Under the pieces are notes generated by a model. It was not told where the DNA came from, did not search any database, and was given only the letters and a program-made list of their open reading frames with translations. A DNA stretch of 64,000 bases from positions 20,726 to 84,725 of the forward strand of contig NZ_JBHUQE010000014.1 of assembly GCF_042687825.1 (NCBI RefSeq), read 5' to 3'. Of this stretch, positions 62,876-64,000 are shown in pieces; the stretch's first letter is position 1; each line of letters begins with the position of its first letter. The stretch is from Sedimentitalea sp042687825. Lineage in GTDB: Bacteria; Pseudomonadota; Alphaproteobacteria; Rhodobacterales; Rhodobacteraceae. Position numbers and translations under genes: made by a program.

Positions 62876-63469
62876 ATGCGGAAACTTCAGACACAGGGCG
62901 TGCACCATATCACGCTGACCGGCGCCGACCGGCAGAGCACCATCGATTTCTGGGAGGGCGTGCTGGGCATGCCCTTTGTCTTTGACCAGCCCAATCTGGA
63001 CGACCCGGACGAGGGCCATGTCTATTTCGACCCGGGCGACGGGCGTCTGATCACGGTTTTCACCAACGAGAACCGCAAGGGCACGCGCGAGCGCACCCCG
63101 ACCGACCCCGGTTGCGTGCATCATCTGGCCTTTGCGCTCAGCCAGGCGACGTTCTGGCAGGCGGTCGAACGGCTGGACGAGCGCGGCATCGGCCATTCCG
63201 GGGTCAAGGACCGGGGCTTTATGGATTCGATCTATTTCAAAGACCCGCTGGGGCTGCTGATCGAACTGGCCAGCTATCGCTTTGAGCCGCCCATGGGCTG
63301 CAGCCATGCCGATGTGATGATCCGCGCCCACCGCATCCGGGTGGCGCGCGGCGATCACCATATCGACCGCATCCATCTGGCCGACGCGATCGAGGAACTG
63401 GTCAGCAGCCGGCAAGACTCGCTGTCCACGGACCGCGCCCCCAAGAACCCCTATCGCGGGCGCGACTAG
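62876..63469 (+). CDS. VOC-family (glyoxalase-like) protein
   Basis: The product is 197 residues. QGVHHITLTGADRQSTIDFWEGVLGMPFVFDQP and HVYFDPGDGRLITVF give the vicinal-oxygen-chelate fold with a metal-binding His near the start and in GCVHHLAFAL, and a Glu in GLLIELASY. The type resembles ring-cleaving dioxygenase-like proteins. Substrate unknown. It starts 19 bases after uvrA and converges with the next gene, their stops sharing CTAG. Confidence 0.85.
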   Translation: MRKLQTQGVHHITLTGADRQSTIDFWEGVLGMPFVFDQPNLDDPDEGHVYFDPGDGRLITVFTNENRKGTRERTPTDPGCVHHLAFALSQATFWQAVERLDERGIGHSGVKDRGFMDSIYFKDPLGLLIELASYRFEPPMGCSHADVMIRAHRIRVARGDHHIDRIHLADAIEELVSSRQDSLSTDRAPKNPYRGRD

Positions 63470-63858
63470 TTTAGGATGTCCGCGACAGCGCCGATCAGGT
63501 TCAGCACCTTCTGGGTGTCCCGGTCGATCTGATAGACATAGTCGCCGGCGCGCACATAGCTGCCGCCGGGGCGCAACCCATAGCGGTACGGATCATCGAT
63601 GGGCCAATAATCCTGGTCGATCCGGTCGCCCACACGATAGCGCGACTTGACCTGTCCCGGCGGCACGCAGGGCACGGCCTTTTTCGCCAGACCGGGCGGG
63701 CAGGCATTGCTGCGGGACGGCCCCGTTGCCCCTTGTTGGACGACCACGCCGGCTTGCCCCTTGTCCTTGCCCTTACCCTTGGCTTTGCCGTTGTCGGCCC
63801 AACTCGCCGCAGGCAGAGTCAGGGCCGCGGCCAGCGCCGCGCCGATGATCCGTTTCAT
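63466..63858 (-). CDS. RcnB-like periplasmic protein
   Basis: The product is 130 residues. A signal peptide ends near SWADN at about residue 21. A Lys/Gly-rich stretch (GKAKGKGKDKG) follows, then a Cys pair, and a C-terminal region (RVGDRIDQDYWPIDDPYRYG to GDYVYQIDRDTQKVLNLIG) of the RcnB type. E. coli RcnB affects nickel and cobalt efflux, but members of this family are diverse. GGAGAG precedes the ATG. Confidence 0.85.
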   Translation of the reverse strand: MKRIIGAALAAALTLPAASWADNGKAKGKGKDKGQAGVVVQQGATGPSRSNACPPGLAKKAVPCVPPGQVKSRYRVGDRIDQDYWPIDDPYRYGLRPGGSYVRAGDYVYQIDRDTQKVLNLIGAVADILN

Positions 63859-64000
63859 AGCTTACTCTCCTGTGCCCCGCGCCCAAACCGGCGCATCGAT
63901 CCTGACGGCAATCTAGGGGTTTTTCATCGCGTCTGCATCGCCGCCGGCGAAACTTTGCCGTCAGCATGGCGGGGCTTGCCCCTCACCCCCTGCCGCGGTT

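Overview
The window looks like a chromosome segment from a GC-rich marine alphaproteobacterium of the Rhodobacteraceae (Roseobacter group). The grounds are the complete, syntenic RcGTA-type gene transfer agent cluster, a three-gene pyruvate dehydrogenase locus in which E1-beta carries its own lipoyl domain, a GTTC-N7-GTTC SOS box before uvrA, and protein sequences typical of that group. No tRNA, rRNA, insertion sequence or CRISPR array was seen.

Layout. 1-2372 (-): the 5' part of a large Ala-rich protein ending in a papain-like QG..GSCF motif. 2817-5442 (+): an outer-membrane porin and trigger factor. 5554-7612 (-): an XRE regulator, LuxR and LuxI, a quorum-sensing block. 7894-11532: a lytic transglycosylase lipoprotein, membrane proteins and rpsF-rpsR-rplI. 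11745-13573: a YceI protein convergent with a cytochrome b561-YceI fusion. 13736-20762 (+, with one gene inverted): fatty-acid synthesis genes fabD, fabG, acpP, fabF, with a GNAT protein, a divergent HisA-like protein and mltG. 20807-35045 (+): the gene transfer agent cluster g1 to g15 with its regulatory region. 35504-36737: a frameshifted DksA-type gene and cysE. 36805-41544 (-): pdhC, pdhB, a VOC gene, pdhA and ftsB. 41691-45110: class I fba, pgk and two cyclophilins. 45203-50529: DUF3179, bactofilin with an M23 peptidase, a DUF455 protein, a lipoprotein and bcp. 50626-57703: a giant AsmA/DUF3971-like protein, queA, an MFS transporter, DUF924 and a small coiled-coil membrane protein. 57891-63858: lpd, a methyltransferase-like protein, uvrA, a VOC protein and an RcnB-like protein.

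How the genes work together. The fab genes supply the acyl-ACP from which LuxI makes a signal. In Rhodobacter capsulatus, acyl-homoserine lactone signalling is known to influence GTA production, so a luxR-luxI block about 14 kb from the GTA cluster is suggestive. pdhA, pdhB and pdhC here, with lpd at 57.9 kb, give a full pyruvate dehydrogenase complex; fba and pgk supply upstream glycolysis.

The most unusual signal is at the head of the GTA cluster. A near-consensus promoter (TTGACT, 17 bp, TATAAG) would start the transcript almost exactly at an ATG. That ATG opens a 30-codon frame whose body is a strong intrinsic-terminator hairpin and whose stop codon lies in the g1 ribosome site. A second terminator-like hairpin follows g1 inside the start of g2, and a weaker one lies between g2 and g3. 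The palindrome ACCGTACGGT is shared by the region upstream of the promoter and the g2-g3 gap. This suggests control of the particle genes by transcript attenuation and perhaps a dedicated binding protein, which I infer and cannot prove here.

The window also contains an assembly seam: one N at 39862 flanked by two identical 130-base copies that break the VOC gene in the pdh locus.
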